Under the pieces are notes generated by a model, which worked only from the letters and a program-made list of their open reading frames with translations, made no database searches and was not told the origin of the DNA. This document shows positions 44,494-53,359 of a DNA stretch of 64,000 bases, in pieces (the first letter of the stretch is position 1; every line of letters begins with the position of its first letter). A program made the translations under genes and the position numbers. Source of the DNA: an uncultured Candidatus Melainabacteria bacterium (GTDB taxonomy: Bacteria; Cyanobacteriota; Vampirovibrionia; Gastranaerophilales; Gastranaerophilaceae); NCBI GenBank assembly GCA_934754505.1, contig CAKVIE010000007.1:43684-107683 (forward strand), written 5' to 3'.

Positions 44494-45152
44494 TATTTTA
44501 CTGCCTTTTTGAGATTTTCAAATACTTCATCAATAGTTCCGGTCGCATTGATTTTTACCAAAACACCACGTTTTTCATATAAATCAATCAACGGAGCTGT
44601 TTGTTCAAAATATGTATTGAAACGAGATTTCGCTGTTTCTTCGTTATCATCAGCTCTTTGAACAAGCTCTGCACCGCAAGCATCACATTTACCTGCATCT
44701 TTAAGTGTCATTGTTTTAATATTATAAATTGCACCGCAATCAGGGCAAGAACGTCTGTAAACAATTCTTTCTATAAGATTGTCGATAGGAATTTCAAAAT
44801 ATACAACTTTCAAATCAACTTCATTATCTGCATCAATTTCAGCCAAAATTTTGTCTAAAATTTCTGCCTGTTCTAAACTTCTCGGAAATCCGTCCAAGAT
44901 AAAACCTTTTTTGCAATCGTCTTTAGAAAGTCTTTCTTTAATAATTCTTGCAACAATTTCAACAGGAACAAGCTGACCTTTATCCATAAAACTTTTTGCA
45001 ATTTTACCTGCTTCCGTACCTGAAGCTACAGCTTCACGAAGCATTGAACCTGTATCAACATGCTTTAAGCCTGTTTCTTCAACAAGTTTCTTAGTTTGAG
45101 TGCCTTTTCCGCTTGCCGGAGGTCCAACCATAATAAGTTCTTTTTTAATCAT
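44493..45152 (-). CDS. adk: Adenylate kinase, long zinc-type lid
   Basis: Interconverts AMP, ADP and ATP. The 219-residue protein has the P-loop GPPASGKGTQ and VDTGSMLREAV. FILDGFPRSLEQA is present, and a lid CPDCGAIYN...CDACG with four Cys that can bind zinc. The P-loop has Ser in GPPASGKG. A terminator lies between secY and adk, so adk is likely to have its own promoter. Confidence 0.97.
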   Translation of the reverse strand: MIKKELIMVGPPASGKGTQTKKLVEETGLKHVDTGSMLREAVASGTEAGKIAKSFMDKGQLVPVEIVARIIKERLSKDDCKKGFILDGFPRSLEQAEILDKILAEIDADNEVDLKVVYFEIPIDNLIERIVYRRSCPDCGAIYNIKTMTLKDAGKCDACGAELVQRADDNEETAKSRFNTYFEQTAPLIDLYEKRGVLVKINATGTIDEVFENLKKAVK

Positions 45153-45196
45153 AATTTTAACCTTTTTCCTGTCTTGTACAATTTGGATTATAACAT

Positions 45197-45234
45197 AAAA
45201 AAAGAGGTAAATAAAAATTTACCTCTTTTATTTT
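45197..45234 (-). terminator. Terminator between secY and adk
   Basis: AAAAGAGGTAAAT, loop TTTT, ATTTACCTCTTTT, then further T residues on the minus strand, immediately after the secY stop. Confidence 0.85.
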
Positions 45235-45246
45235 TTTTGCAATTTA

Positions 45247-46593
45247 TTATTTGTTTTTAAGGAAACTTTCATAATTTCTCGAAAGCAAGTGTGTTTTGAC
45301 TTGATTTAAGAAGTCTAATGCAACACCAACCATGATGATTAACGAAGTAGCTCCCAAACCTTGCAAAGTTGTAATATTAGTAAGTTTTGCCGCTAATGAC
45401 GGAATCAAAGCTACAATACCGAGTGCAAAAGCACCGATTAAAGTCGTTCTGCTTAAAATTCTATCAAGAGCTTCTGCCGTAGGTCTTCCGGGCTTAATAC
45501 CTGGAATTGAAGAACCATATTTCTTCAAATTGTTTGCAATTTCTTTCGGCTGCATATTAGGAATAATAGATGCATAGAAGAAAGTTAATACGACAATTAA
45601 CAAGAAGTAAACTGTATTATAAGTCCAAGTTGAAGCATTAAAATATGCAGACATCTGAACCATAATATCCTTCAAAGGACCTTCAGGGAAACTTGATTGA
45701 CCGACTAAGCTCAAAACTGTCGTCGGGAATAATAATATTGCAATCGCAAAGATAATCGGCATTACACCACCGGGGTTAAGTTTAAACGGAATAAATGTAT
45801 TCATACCGCCATAAACCTTATTACCGACTTGTCTTTTCGGATTAACAATTATGATTTTTCTTGCAGCTTCATGCATAATTACAATTAATACCATTGTTGC
45901 AAAGAAAATCACCAATAACGCCATAAGCCCTAATTGCAAATGGGAATCATTTACAACAAGTTTCGCTGTGTTTTTAAAGTAAAAAGGAATTCTCGATAAA
46001 ATACCCCAAAAAATTATCATTGAAGCTCCGTTACCAATTCCTCTTTCCGTCAATAGTTCAGCAATCCACATTATAAATACGGCACCCGCTGTCAATATAA
46101 ATACAGAGCCGATGACAAATATCACAGGGTTTACTCCCGGCAATAACGCAGCTTGAGCATTTCTCGTCAAAAATAAGACAAATACAAGCGATTGAAATAT
46201 CGCAATTATTACAGTAAATAATCTGGTGTATTGCGATATTTTTCTTCTGCCTGCTTCGCCTTCTTCTTTTTGAAGTCGCTCTAACTGCGGAATAACAACT
46301 GCAAGTAATTGCATTACAATAGATGCGGTAATGTAAGGTCCGATACCGAGTGCAATTATCGATACGTTACCTAATGCACCGCCTGAAAACATATCCAAAA
46401 ATCCGATTATGTTCTCTCCGCCCGCAATATGTGAAAAATTCATATTATTGATGCCAAACAACGGTAATTGCGTACAGAAACGGAAAACCATCATCATCAA
46501 CAATGTGAAAATAAGTTTTCCTTTCAAGCCCGAAACTTGAAACATCGATTTCAAATCATCCACACTCGGCGGTTGTATCTTTGGTTGTTGCAT
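45247..46593 (-). CDS. secY: Protein translocase subunit SecY
   Basis: The central pore of the Sec export channel. The 448-residue protein has ten helices. MVFRFCTQLPLFGINN, GIGPYITASIVMQLLAVVIPQLE, GIGNGASMIIF, GVMPIIFAIAIL and the KKYGSSIPGIKPGRPTAEAL loop (C5) are clear. It follows rplO by the TAATG overlap. It is the key membrane gene of the distal spc operon. Confidence 0.97.
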   Translation of the reverse strand: MQQPKIQPPSVDDLKSMFQVSGLKGKLIFTLLMMMVFRFCTQLPLFGINNMNFSHIAGGENIIGFLDMFSGGALGNVSIIALGIGPYITASIVMQLLAVVIPQLERLQKEEGEAGRRKISQYTRLFTVIIAIFQSLVFVLFLTRNAQAALLPGVNPVIFVIGSVFILTAGAVFIMWIAELLTERGIGNGASMIIFWGILSRIPFYFKNTAKLVVNDSHLQLGLMALLVIFFATMVLIVIMHEAARKIIIVNPKRQVGNKVYGGMNTFIPFKLNPGGVMPIIFAIAILLFPTTVLSLVGQSSFPEGPLKDIMVQMSAYFNASTWTYNTVYFLLIVVLTFFYASIIPNMQPKEIANNLKKYGSSIPGIKPGRPTAEALDRILSRTTLIGAFALGIVALIPSLAAKLTNITTLQGLGATSLIIMVGVALDFLNQVKTHLLSRNYESFLKNK

Positions 46594-47045
46594 TATACTA
46601 ATTCAGCCTTTCCGCCTGCTTTTTCGATTTTTTCTTTTGCCGATGCAGTAAAGTATCTTGCTTTAACTGTTACAGCTTTTGAAATTTCACCGTTACCTAA
46701 TACTCTGAGTTCATCTGATGATGAATGAGCCTTTTTCATTGATTTTAATACGTCTAAATCAACTTCTTCCAAGTTCAATGCTTCAATATCACTTACATTG
46801 ATTTCTGCATAATTAAGAGCATTGAAGTTCTTGAAACCTTTTAATTTAGGCATTTGTCTGTAACCCGGCATCTGACCGCCTTCAAAACCTCTTTTTGAAG
46901 AACGTCCTGAACGTTGTCCTTCACCGTTATTACCACGGCAACAAGTTTTTCCGTGTCCTGATGCTCTGCCTCTGCCAACTCTTTTTGATTTTGATGTTGA
47001 GCCTTCAGCAGGTCTTAAATCTTCCAATGTTATTTGTTCTGACAT
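46593..47045 (-). CDS. rplO: Ribosomal protein uL15
   Basis: A 150-residue 50S protein: LEDLRPAEGSTSKSKRVGRGRASGHGKTCCRGNNGEGQRSG at the start, with RRGFEGGQMP-like KRGFEGGQMPGYRQMPKLKGF. The usual SGxGKTxxRGxKGQ loop has CCRGNNGEGQ. It lies between rpmD and secY, the conserved order. Confidence 0.97.
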   Translation of the reverse strand: MSEQITLEDLRPAEGSTSKSKRVGRGRASGHGKTCCRGNNGEGQRSGRSSKRGFEGGQMPGYRQMPKLKGFKNFNALNYAEINVSDIEALNLEEVDLDVLKSMKKAHSSSDELRVLGNGEISKAVTVKARYFTASAKEKIEKAGGKAELV

Positions 47046-47068
47046 TTTATGTACCTTTCATTCTGTTA

Positions 47069-47251
47069 TTATTCAACAATTTCCAACATGTGTGAAATTC
47101 TGTTGACCATGCCCATTATTGTTGCTGAAGGTGCGTGTTCAACAACATCATTGGTTTTCTTCAAACCTAAAGCTTTTACAACTTTGATTTGATCTTTTGT
47201 TGCGCCGATAAGGCTTCTTTTAAGTTTTATTTTAACTGTTTTTTCTGACAT
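47069..47251 (-). CDS. rpmD: Ribosomal protein uL30
   Basis: A 60-residue protein: VKIKLKRSLIGATKDQIKVVKALGLKKTNDVVEH matches uL30 (KVTLVRSLIGRxxxQRxTLxALGLRKxxxxV). It is 17 bases after rpsE and 23 before rplO. Confidence 0.96.
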   Translation of the reverse strand: MSEKTVKIKLKRSLIGATKDQIKVVKALGLKKTNDVVEHAPSATIMGMVNRISHMLEIVE

Positions 47252-47267
47252 TGTTCAATTCCCCTTC

Positions 47268-47843
47268 TTAGTTAAGCATTTCGTTGAGCGAAATTCCTCT
47301 TTTGTCTGCGACTTCTTTGAAGCTTCTTAATGATTTAAGTGCGTTCAATGTTGCGTTTGCTGCATTAAGAGGTGATTTTGAGCCTAATGATTTACTTAAT
47401 ATGTTTTCGATACCTGCAAGTTCGAGTACTGCACGAACTGCACCGCCTGCGATAACACCAGTACCTTGTGAAGCCGGTCTGAGCATTACGCTGCCTGCTC
47501 CCGAACGTCCTGTTATCGGGTGAGGAATTGTTGTCTTAAACAATCTAACGTCAACCAAGTTCTTTTTGCCGTCTGCAACTGCTTTTTGAATTGCTGTAAT
47601 AACTTCTGCAGCTTTTGAACAGCCAACACCAACTTGTCCGTTTTTGTTTCCAACGATTACGATTGCTCTGAATGATAATTTCTTACCGCCTTTTACAACC
47701 TTTGTTACACGACGAATTTGTATTACGTGTTCTTTCCATTCGCTTTGCGCCGGAATTTCTTCTTTTGTTTCAATCTTTTTTCTTCTTGATTTTGAAGTAA
47801 CTTCTTTTGTTTCTTTAGTTTCTTCCACTGTTTTGCCTTTCAT
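47268..47843 (-). CDS. rpsE: Ribosomal protein uS5
   Basis: A 191-residue 30S protein. [89 protein letters not shown] are diagnostic. An N-terminal tail of about 33 residues, rich in Lys, Glu and Thr, precedes the core and is longer than usual. No ribosome binding site is seen before the ATG, and a hairpin with a T run lies 20 bases upstream. It is first in this piece of the spc operon; rplR, which normally precedes it, is absent. Confidence 0.97.
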   Translation of the reverse strand: MKGKTVEETKETKEVTSKSRRKKIETKEEIPAQSEWKEHVIQIRRVTKVVKGGKKLSFRAIVIVGNKNGQVGVGCSKAAEVITAIQKAVADGKKNLVDVRLFKTTIPHPITGRSGAGSVMLRPASQGTGVIAGGAVRAVLELAGIENILSKSLGSKSPLNAANATLNALKSLRSFKEVADKRGISLNEMLN

Positions 47844-47860
47844 TTGTAATTTTTAATAAT

Positions 47861-47913
47861 TAAAAAAACATGAATTTTACCGAAAATTTTAGCGAATTTT
47901 CAAGTTCATGTTT
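47861..47913 (-). promoter_or_regulatory. Terminator-like hairpin in the rpsE leader
   Basis: On the minus strand, AAACATGAA and TTCATGTTT pair across a 30-base middle that can itself pair (GAAAATT with AATTTTC), followed by seven T residues, about 20 bases before the rpsE ATG. It is placed to act as an attenuator of the ribosomal operon; the alternative is the terminator of an unseen upstream transcript. Confidence 0.55.
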
Positions 47914-48084
47914 ATTGAAGGGTTTTTTATTTTTCTGACATGCTTAATCATATTACATAATAAATTATTTGCAATATTTTTGTATGTATTTTCTTAACAT
48001 TATAATTCATATTTGTTTGAAAATTAATTTTATTTGTGCAAAAATGGATTTATTGTTAGTAAATTGATAAAGGGTTCGTGTTTT

Positions 48085-49485
48085 ATGCTTAAAGCTATCG
48101 GAAATTATTTTAAAGCACCACCGATTTTACCGGTGACAGATGAAAAAGAAGTTATTGACAAAAGATATAAAAATTACAGAATCAGTGTATTTTCTGCAAG
48201 TTTTATCGGATATACCGTTTTTCACCTTACAAAAAAGAACATTGGTCCTGCATTACCGTCAATCCAAAATGAATTCGGCTATTCAAACCTTCAACTCGGT
48301 TTGCTCGGCAGTTCTTTATATTTTACATACGCATTCGGTAAATTTATCAATGGTATGATTGCTGACAAAGCTGATGCAAAGAAATTTATGACAGCTGCTT
48401 TGTTAGTTTCGGCTTTAGCAAACATTTTATTGGGATTCAGCCCACAATTAGTAAAAATGATTGTTTCGGTTTTTCCGAGCTTAGAATACATTGATACTCT
48501 CGGTCAACCGCTTTTACTTTTGGTAATGGCTTTCTGTTGGGGTATTAACGGATGGTTTCAATCAATGGGTTTCCCGGGAATTGCAAAGGCTCTCGCATTT
48601 TGGTTTTCCAACACGGAAAGAGGTACAAAATGGGCATTATGGTCAACATCTCACCAATTCGGTACTATGTTAGGGGCTTTGCTTGCAGGCTGGTGTATCG
48701 TTAATTTCGGTTGGCGTTCTGCTTTCATTATCCCCGGTGTTATAAACCTTTTGATGTGTATTTTTACATACGCAACAATGCACGATAAACCGCAAACTTT
48801 AGGTTTGCCTGAAGTTGAAGAATACAGAGAAGGTACTGTTCCTTCTCCCGAAGAAGCTGATGAAGAAGCTAATCTTTCTTATTTTGATATTCTTAAAAAA
48901 TATATTTTCTTCAACAAAACAATTTGGATTTTAGCATTTGCTTACGTTTTCGTTTATATTTGCAGATACGGTACAGAAGACTGGATTATTAAATTCCTCG
49001 TTGAACGGGGTGATGATATGGCTCTCGCAACTAAAAAATTCGGCGCTCTCGCTTTCTTCGGAATTTTAGGTGCTATCTCGGCAGGTTTCTTCTCCGATAA
49101 ATTCTTTAAAGGCAAAAGAACTCCCGTAAACCTTTTATTCCTCGCAGGTATCGCTGTCAGCGTTTACGTTATTATGCATAACCACGTCGGCGGTGCTATC
49201 GGGAATGCTATTGACGTTGCTTGTTTGGCGGGAATGGGCTTCTTCGTTGCAGGTCCTCAAATGCTTGTCGGCGGAATTTGTGCAGTCGAATCCGGTTCAA
49301 AAAAAGTTGCATCGGCCGCAACAGGTTTCTGCGGATTATCAGGATACATCGGAGCGATTGTATCAGGTGCAGGCACAGGTTGGTGTATTGACCAATTCGG
49401 CTGGAACGGTGCTTTCTGGTTCTGGATATTATCAGCCGCAGCTTGTATGTTAATTTTATTACCACTGATGAAAAAGGGTGTTTAA
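48085..49485 (+). CDS. Organophosphate:phosphate antiporter, MFS (first of two)
   Basis: A 466-residue MFS transporter of the GlpT/UhpT/UhpC family with about twelve helices. SFIGYTVFHLTKKNIGPALPSIQ at the first helix, FGKFINGMIADKADAKKFM with the family DR-like motif, GWFQSMGFPGIAKALAFWFSNTERGTKWALWSTSHQFGTMLGALLAGW, and FVAGPQMLVGGICAVESGSKKVASAATGFCGLSGYIGAIVSGAGTG, the OPA signature region, are seen. Substrate is a sugar phosphate, glycerol phosphate or related organophosphate. The start at 48085 removes an upstream extension of the frame. A paralogue follows. Confidence 0.9.
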   Translation: MLKAIGNYFKAPPILPVTDEKEVIDKRYKNYRISVFSASFIGYTVFHLTKKNIGPALPSIQNEFGYSNLQLGLLGSSLYFTYAFGKFINGMIADKADAKKFMTAALLVSALANILLGFSPQLVKMIVSVFPSLEYIDTLGQPLLLLVMAFCWGINGWFQSMGFPGIAKALAFWFSNTERGTKWALWSTSHQFGTMLGALLAGWCIVNFGWRSAFIIPGVINLLMCIFTYATMHDKPQTLGLPEVEEYREGTVPSPEEADEEANLSYFDILKKYIFFNKTIWILAFAYVFVYICRYGTEDWIIKFLVERGDDMALATKKFGALAFFGILGAISAGFFSDKFFKGKRTPVNLLFLAGIAVSVYVIMHNHVGGAIGNAIDVACLAGMGFFVAGPQMLVGGICAVESGSKKVASAATGFCGLSGYIGAIVSGAGTGWCIDQFGWNGAFWFWILSAAACMLILLPLMKKGV

Positions 49486-49510
49486 TATAACAGTTATAAT
49501 TAAAATAAAA

Positions 49511-49536
49511 AGCTCTCGACATTCGAGAGCTTTTTT
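49511..49536 (+). terminator. Terminator between the two antiporter genes
   Basis: AGCTCTCGA, loop CAT, TCGAGAGCT, then six T residues. Confidence 0.92.
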
Positions 49537-49585
49537 GTAATAATCTTTCTATATTCAGTTTATTAAATTTGTGTGGAGTATTTCT

Positions 49586-50965
49586 ATGTTAAAAAAACTT
49601 ACAGATTTTTTCAAAGCACCTCCCGAATTACCCGTCACAATGGACGAAGAACAGGTGAAAAAGGCTTATAAAAAAGGTCGTATCGACATTTTTTCATCTT
49701 GTTTTATCGGATATACGGTTTTTCATTTAACAAGAAAAAACATTGCAACGGCATTACCTGCGTTAAGTACGGACTTGGGTTATTCTAACACTCAACTCGG
49801 TATTCTCGGAAGTGCATTATATTTTGCATACGCTTTCGGGAAATTTATTAACGGAGTTATTGCCGACAAAGCAGATGCAAGAAAATTTATCACAACGGCT
49901 CTTTTCTTCTCCTCTCTTGCAAACATTGCTTTTGCGTTAAGTTCATACTATATCCCCGTTGATAAAGTTGTTTTCGGTCAACCGCTTTTACTTACTGTAA
50001 TGGCATTCTTCTGGGGTGTTAACGGTTGGTTCCAATCAATGGGCTTCCCCGGAATTGCCAAATCTTTGGCTTTCTGGTGGTCAAACAAGGAAAGAGGTAC
50101 AGTTTGGTCATTATGGACAACATCTCACCAACTCGGTACTTGTCTTGCCTTCGTTCTCGCAGGTTATTTAATTCCGAGATTAGGCTGGCAGGCTGCATTC
50201 ATTATCCCCGGTGTAATAAATTTAGTTGTCTGCATATATTTATATACTCACATGCACGATAAACCCGAATCGTTAGGACTTCCCGATGTTGAAATTTTCA
50301 AAGAAGGTAAAAAAGAAGAAGTTGGAGAAGTCGTTGATGAAGAAGCTCACATGTCATACATCGATATTTTGAAAAAATATGTATTTTTGAACCCGACAAT
50401 GTGGCTTTTAGCTTTTGCTTTCACTTTTGTTTATATCTGCCGCTGCGGTACGGAAGATTGGATTATCAAATATTTATGCGAAATCAAACACAATTCACTT
50501 GAGCTTGCAAGCCAAAAACAAACATTCCTACCGTTCTTCGGTATTGCAGGAACACTTCTTGCAGGTGTATTCTCGGATAAAATTTTCAAAGGAAAAAGAA
50601 TGCCTGTAACATTCATATTCCTTGCAGGTTTTGCACTTTGCGTTTTCGGATTGCTTGAAAATCAAGGCAACAGCTTATTAGCAACAATAATCGATTATGC
50701 TTGCATTGCAGGTATCGGTTTCTTTACTGCAGGTCCGCAAATGTTCGTAGGCGGTATCTGTGCAGTTGAAACAGGTTCCAAAAAAGTTGCTTCTGCTGCA
50801 ACAGGTTTCTGCGGAATTTTCGGATATTTCGGAGCAATTTTATCAGGTATCGGAACAGGTATCTTTGTTGACAACTTCGGCTGGGCAGGAGCTTTATACT
50901 TCTGGATTGCGGCAGCTATCTGTTGTATGCTCGTTTTAATCCCTGTTTACAGAAAAGGTGTTTAA
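49586..50965 (+). CDS. Organophosphate:phosphate antiporter, MFS (second of two)
   Basis: A 459-residue paralogue of the previous gene with the same helices and motifs (SCFIGYTVFHLTRKNIATALPALS, FGKFINGVIADKADARKFI, GWFQSMGFPGIAKSLAFWWSNKERGTVWSLWTTSHQLGT). The two are closely similar along their full length, so the duplication is not ancient, but divergence in the central loop (DEEAHMSY/EEANLSY side) may reflect different substrates. The terminator between them and the absence of overlap suggest separate transcripts. The ATG at 49586 is an internal start of a longer frame from 49571. Confidence 0.9.
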   Translation: MLKKLTDFFKAPPELPVTMDEEQVKKAYKKGRIDIFSSCFIGYTVFHLTRKNIATALPALSTDLGYSNTQLGILGSALYFAYAFGKFINGVIADKADARKFITTALFFSSLANIAFALSSYYIPVDKVVFGQPLLLTVMAFFWGVNGWFQSMGFPGIAKSLAFWWSNKERGTVWSLWTTSHQLGTCLAFVLAGYLIPRLGWQAAFIIPGVINLVVCIYLYTHMHDKPESLGLPDVEIFKEGKKEEVGEVVDEEAHMSYIDILKKYVFLNPTMWLLAFAFTFVYICRCGTEDWIIKYLCEIKHNSLELASQKQTFLPFFGIAGTLLAGVFSDKIFKGKRMPVTFIFLAGFALCVFGLLENQGNSLLATIIDYACIAGIGFFTAGPQMFVGGICAVETGSKKVASAATGFCGIFGYFGAILSGIGTGIFVDNFGWAGALYFWIAAAICCMLVLIPVYRKGV

Positions 50966-50987
50966 GCTCTTAAACACCTTTTTCTAA
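50953..50987 (+). terminator. Terminator at the end of the second antiporter gene
   Basis: AAAAGGTGTTTAAG and CTTAAACACCTTTT pair across a 2-base centre; the gene's stop codon lies inside the first arm. A T run follows. Confidence 0.75.
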
Positions 50988-50993
50988 AAATTT

Positions 50994-51021
50994 AAACTAT
51001 CGTTTTCAAAAACGGTAGTTT
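50994..51021 (-). terminator. Terminator after the ankyrin gene (minus strand)
   Basis: AAACTATCGTTTT with AAAACGGTAGTTT, one wobble pair. It ends just at the stop of the minus-strand ankyrin gene and could also back up the plus-strand terminator. Confidence 0.65.
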
Positions 51022-51022
51022 T

Positions 51023-51847
51023 TTAATATGGAGCTTTTGCCCCTGCTTCCAATAAATATTTATATATTTGAGAACCGTTTATCGTATAAAAAATCGGAGT
51101 TCGACCGTTATCATCAGTCAAATTCAAATTAACACCGCTATCTACAAGAACTTTAACCGCCTCAAAATTATTATTGATTACAGCTTCATGCAAAACAGTT
51201 TTTCCATCTTCATTTTTGCAATTAGTATCAGCCCCCGCATTTATCAAAGATGTTAAAATACCGATATTTTTCCCATTGGAAACTGCATAAAACATTGGTG
51301 TATTATCAGCTCCGTCAGCAGCATCCAAGTCACAATGTTTTGTCAAAATATATTGAACAATATCAAGTCGGTTGTTCATAACCGCATAATGCAAAGGCGT
51401 TAATCCTGCATCATCTTCAACATTGACATTTGCATTCATATCTATCAAAATTTGAGCCGTTCTGAAAGATTTCGCCTCGATAGCAGCCATCAAAGGTGAT
51501 TTCATATCATCGTCCCTAACATTTATATCAGCTCCGCACAAAAGCAAAAATCGAACAGCCTTATCTCTGCCTTTTGAAGCCGCCATAAATACAGGTGTTT
51601 TGCCTGTTTCATTTTTCATATTCACAAAAACATTAGCCTCTGCAAATAATCCCAAAACTTTGACATCACCGTCTTCCGCAGCAGCAAAAAAGCCTCTGTC
51701 TGACGGCTCATATCCGTACATATCGATTTCTTTCGCCAAAGAATTAGGCAAAACCATTGCCGCATCAACCGCAATCGGACTTATCGCAATCATTGCTCCA
51801 AGCAAAGCCGCAGCTGATAATAAATTTCTGACTGTTATCTTTTTCAT
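51023..51847 (-). CDS. Secreted ankyrin-repeat protein
   Basis: A 274-residue protein with a signal peptide (about 1-30, LLSAAALLGAMIAISPIAVDA) and about seven ankyrin repeats (about 52-270) of the DMKSPLMAAIEAKSFRTAQILIDMNANVN type. No other domain is seen. It is transcribed after nadE with a 12-base gap. Its short signal-plus-ankyrin form recalls the larger protein at 37123. Partners are unknown. Confidence 0.88.
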   Translation of the reverse strand: MKKITVRNLLSAAALLGAMIAISPIAVDAAMVLPNSLAKEIDMYGYEPSDRGFFAAAEDGDVKVLGLFAEANVFVNMKNETGKTPVFMAASKGRDKAVRFLLLCGADINVRDDDMKSPLMAAIEAKSFRTAQILIDMNANVNVEDDAGLTPLHYAVMNNRLDIVQYILTKHCDLDAADGADNTPMFYAVSNGKNIGILTSLINAGADTNCKNEDGKTVLHEAVINNNFEAVKVLVDSGVNLNLTDDNGRTPIFYTINGSQIYKYLLEAGAKAPY

Positions 51848-51859
51848 CTTCTTTTCTTC

Positions 51860-53359
51860 CTATATAGTCGGATAATCTATATCACAAACAAATGAACGCT
51901 CTGAAAGTTTTATCCCTGACGTCATTTGCTTTCTTTTAAATTCTGCCCTTAAAATTGTTTTAATTATTTGTCGAACAGGTTTTCCGGGGCATAAATACTC
52001 GATTTCTTCAACATCTATTCTTTCTTCAAAATATAATTTGATAACTTTATCCAAAACATCATAATCAGGTAAACTGTCTGAATCTTTTTGATTTGGACGA
52101 AGTTCTGCTGACGGCGGTTTAACAATTGTATTTACAGGAATAACAACACCGTCTTTATTTATACGTTCAACAATTTTATAAACATCTGTTTTATAAATAT
52201 CAGAAAGCAGACACAAACCGCCGCAAGTATCTCCATACAACGTGCAGTAACCTGTCGCAACTTCCGACTTATTGCCTGTCGATAATAACAAAGCATTGTA
52301 ACGGTTAGAATAATTCATCAAAATTAATCCGCGAATTCTCGATTGCAAATTTTCTTCCGCTAAATCATTGTATTTCTGCTTTTGAACTTCATCAACGAAA
52401 CAAGTAAACAAACCCTTTATCGGAACAATAGAACATTCCATTCCCAAATTTTTCGCAAGCTCTAAACTGTCATCAACACTTCCCGAACTTGAATACTCAC
52501 TTGGCATGGTAATTCCGAAAACATTTTTGCTACCTATCGCACGGCAAGCTATTGCTGCTGTCAAAGCAGAATCAATTCCACCCGATAACCCTAAAACTAT
52601 TTTCTTAAATCCGCTCTTTTCACAAAAATCCTTTAATCCGAAAGTTATTGCATCTATTGTTTCATCATAAATATTTACAGCTTTTTCTTCTAATGCCGAT
52701 TTATACTCTTTTTCATCGTCAAATCTGATTACACAATCTTTAAAAGCTGCCGCTTTTTCAACTTTTTTGCCTTTCTTTACTGCAAAATAACTTCTTCCGT
52801 CATACAAATAAGATCCGTTTAGTCCAACCGGATTGACTTTAATTTCCGCAAAATTTTTGTCTTTCAAACGCTTTACAATAGTGTCGGTTTGAAAATTTTC
52901 CGAAGCAAAATTAATTGCAAAGTCTGTCTTGCATTCATTTATATTATCAAGAGTTACGGTTATTAATCTGCCTCGATACTCAATATTTTCAGCACCTTTA
53001 CCGCTCTTAAAATATTTTTTTTGACATTCCTGCAAATCTTTTTTTCGGCAAACAACTTTCATTTTACCATCCGACAAAAGAGCGATTGAAGAATACAATC
53101 CGTCGTCGGCTTTTTCTGCAAAACCTGTCAAAATATCCTTTTCATAAGACATTTCAACAAGTTCTTTCAATGCCTCGTTTTGACGTTCTATAAATTCCGA
53201 ATCCGAAAAGTAATCACGACAATTATTTCCCGTTATTGCCAATTCAGGGAAAATTATTAATTCCGCCTCTTTTTCATCAGTAATATATCCTTTAATTTTT
53301 TCTAAATTATCCTCTATATCAGCCGATTTCGAGTTCATTTGAATTAATGACGTCTTCAT
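51860..53359 (-). CDS. nadE: NAD+ synthetase with degenerate glutaminase domain
   Basis: A 499-residue two-domain protein: N-terminal nitrilase-like domain (about 1-200) and C-terminal synthetase (about 240-499) with the SGGIDSALTAAIACRAIG P-loop. It makes NAD+ from deamido-NAD. The nitrilase part keeps Glu39 (IIFPELAITG) and a Lys-rich stretch at 106-120, but lacks the CEDxW nucleophile segment: residues 131-140 read RLITVTLDNI, with the nearest Cys at 143. It may therefore use ammonia. The ATG at 53359 follows AAGGAG and overlaps ftsQ by 41 bases. Confidence 0.88.
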   Translation of the reverse strand: MKTSLIQMNSKSADIEDNLEKIKGYITDEKEAELIIFPELAITGNNCRDYFSDSEFIERQNEALKELVEMSYEKDILTGFAEKADDGLYSSIALLSDGKMKVVCRKKDLQECQKKYFKSGKGAENIEYRGRLITVTLDNINECKTDFAINFASENFQTDTIVKRLKDKNFAEIKVNPVGLNGSYLYDGRSYFAVKKGKKVEKAAAFKDCVIRFDDEKEYKSALEEKAVNIYDETIDAITFGLKDFCEKSGFKKIVLGLSGGIDSALTAAIACRAIGSKNVFGITMPSEYSSSGSVDDSLELAKNLGMECSIVPIKGLFTCFVDEVQKQKYNDLAEENLQSRIRGLILMNYSNRYNALLLSTGNKSEVATGYCTLYGDTCGGLCLLSDIYKTDVYKIVERINKDGVVIPVNTIVKPPSAELRPNQKDSDSLPDYDVLDKVIKLYFEERIDVEEIEYLCPGKPVRQIIKTILRAEFKRKQMTSGIKLSERSFVCDIDYPTI

